This document shows, one piece after another, positions 63,703-64,000 of a DNA stretch of 64,000 bases. This DNA comes from Myxococcus stipitatus. Lineage in GTDB: Bacteria > Myxococcota > Myxococcia > Myxococcales > Myxococcaceae. Both the position numbers and the translations under genes were made by a program. The notes under the pieces are model-generated. The model had not been told where the DNA came from. It was given only the letters and a program-made list of their open reading frames with translations, and made no database searches. Positions within the stretch are counted from its first letter, which is position 1. Every line of letters begins with the position of its first letter. The stretch spans positions 6,200,001 to 6,264,000 of the forward strand of contig NZ_CP102770.1 of assembly GCF_038561935.1 (NCBI RefSeq). The letters are read 5' to 3'.

Positions 63703-64000
63703 CTAGGCACCATCCGGCTCGTGTCGAGCATAGCCCGGGAGATTCCAGCTCCCCAGGTCCTCGAGTCGGCCATGGTCCGTGAGGTCCAGGTGGAGCGGCG
63801 TCACCGACACCCGCCGGCCCATGTGCACGGCGTTGCAGTCGCTGCCTGGAATGTCCTCGTGCTGATACTCGCTGCCGCCAATCCAGTAGTACTTCCGGCC
63901 GCGCGGGTCCTCCTTCTCCACCACGTTGTACCCGTACGAGTGGCGGCCCAGGCGGGTGACGCTGTAGCCCTCCGGCTCCACGCCGCCGGGGATGTTCACG
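63703..64000 (-). CDS. surE: 5'/3'-nucleotidase SurE, C-terminal part
   Basis: The frame runs off the right edge; the visible 99 codons give the C-terminal third of SurE. NIPGGVEPEGYSVTRLGR and VVEKEDPRGRKYYWIGG are family signatures, and SVTPLHLDLTDH is the conserved closing strand. SurE removes phosphate from nucleoside monophosphates. The TAG at 63703-63705 is followed two bases on by the M23 peptidase gene, so the two are co-transcribed. The metal-binding N terminus lies outside the window. Confidence 0.93.
   Translation of the reverse strand, partial: VNIPGGVEPEGYSVTRLGRHSYGYNVVEKEDPRGRKYYWIGGSEYQHEDIPGSDCNAVHMGRRVSVTPLHLDLTDHGRLEDLGSWNLPGYARHEPDGA

Overview
The window is chromosomal DNA from a very GC-rich deltaproteobacterial predator of the myxobacterial type (Myxococcaceae: Myxococcus, Corallococcus or Pyxidicoccus-like). 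The pointers are two proteins ending in MYXO-CTERM sorting tails, an 11-copy DUF4215 cysteine-rich repeat lipoprotein, eukaryote-like Ser/Thr kinases with PEGA and STAND modules, many multi-domain histidine kinases, and an exact match upstream of lexA to the LexA operator described for M. xanthus. The species cannot be fixed from the sequence alone. Forty-two protein genes (two cut by the window edges) and one tRNA are supported. Nearly all the other long reading frames are GC-driven shadows.

Layout. 1-8001: a copper/silver resistance operon: end of a cupredoxin-like protein, then TolC-type outer-membrane channel, membrane-fusion protein with a heavy-metal-binding domain, CusA-type RND pump and an NtrC-type regulator. 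8233-10077: a 14-blade WD40 protein. 10081-19460: an orphan type VI secretion (T6SS) effector island, with VgrG, an RHS toxin ending in a ββα-metal nuclease tail and its SMI1/KNR4-type immunity protein on the minus strand, and a TPR protein overlapping a PAAR-like spike protein on the plus strand. A 3' relic of a second vgrG lies just before the RHS gene. 19592-19749: a CAT-anticodon tRNA with its own promoter and terminator. 19861-21996: tandem secreted paralogues sharing a CHNCH tail. 22177-25626: ribbon-helix-helix protein, flippase-like membrane protein, PHP-type tyrosine phosphatase, YacG and a quinone oxidoreductase.

25921-31589: an apparent three-gene operon of a transmembrane Ser/Thr kinase-STAND ATPase, a TPR/PEGA membrane protein and the DUF4215 lipoprotein. 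31636-42779: agmatinase, response regulators, an HtrA protease, a pseudokinase with PEGA domains, a poly-HAMP hybrid kinase, an MshEN-domain protein, a VOC protein and a receiver-DUF4388 protein. 42781-53109: a tightly packed four-gene cell-surface operon (two MYXO-CTERM proteins, an Ig-like/adhesin-like protein and a 1204-residue outer-membrane barrel candidate). 53356-59599: FecR-domain protein and two sensor kinases, one a REC-GAF-PAS-kinase-REC-REC-GGDEF hybrid. 59729 onward: lexA, then a minus-strand group of surE, an NlpD-like M23 peptidase, an outer-membrane protein and a TPR lipoprotein.

The most unusual parts are the T6SS island with its recombination scar, the surface operon, and the kinase-STAND/PEGA/DUF4215 operon. 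All functional statements rest on reading motifs by eye; no database search was run.
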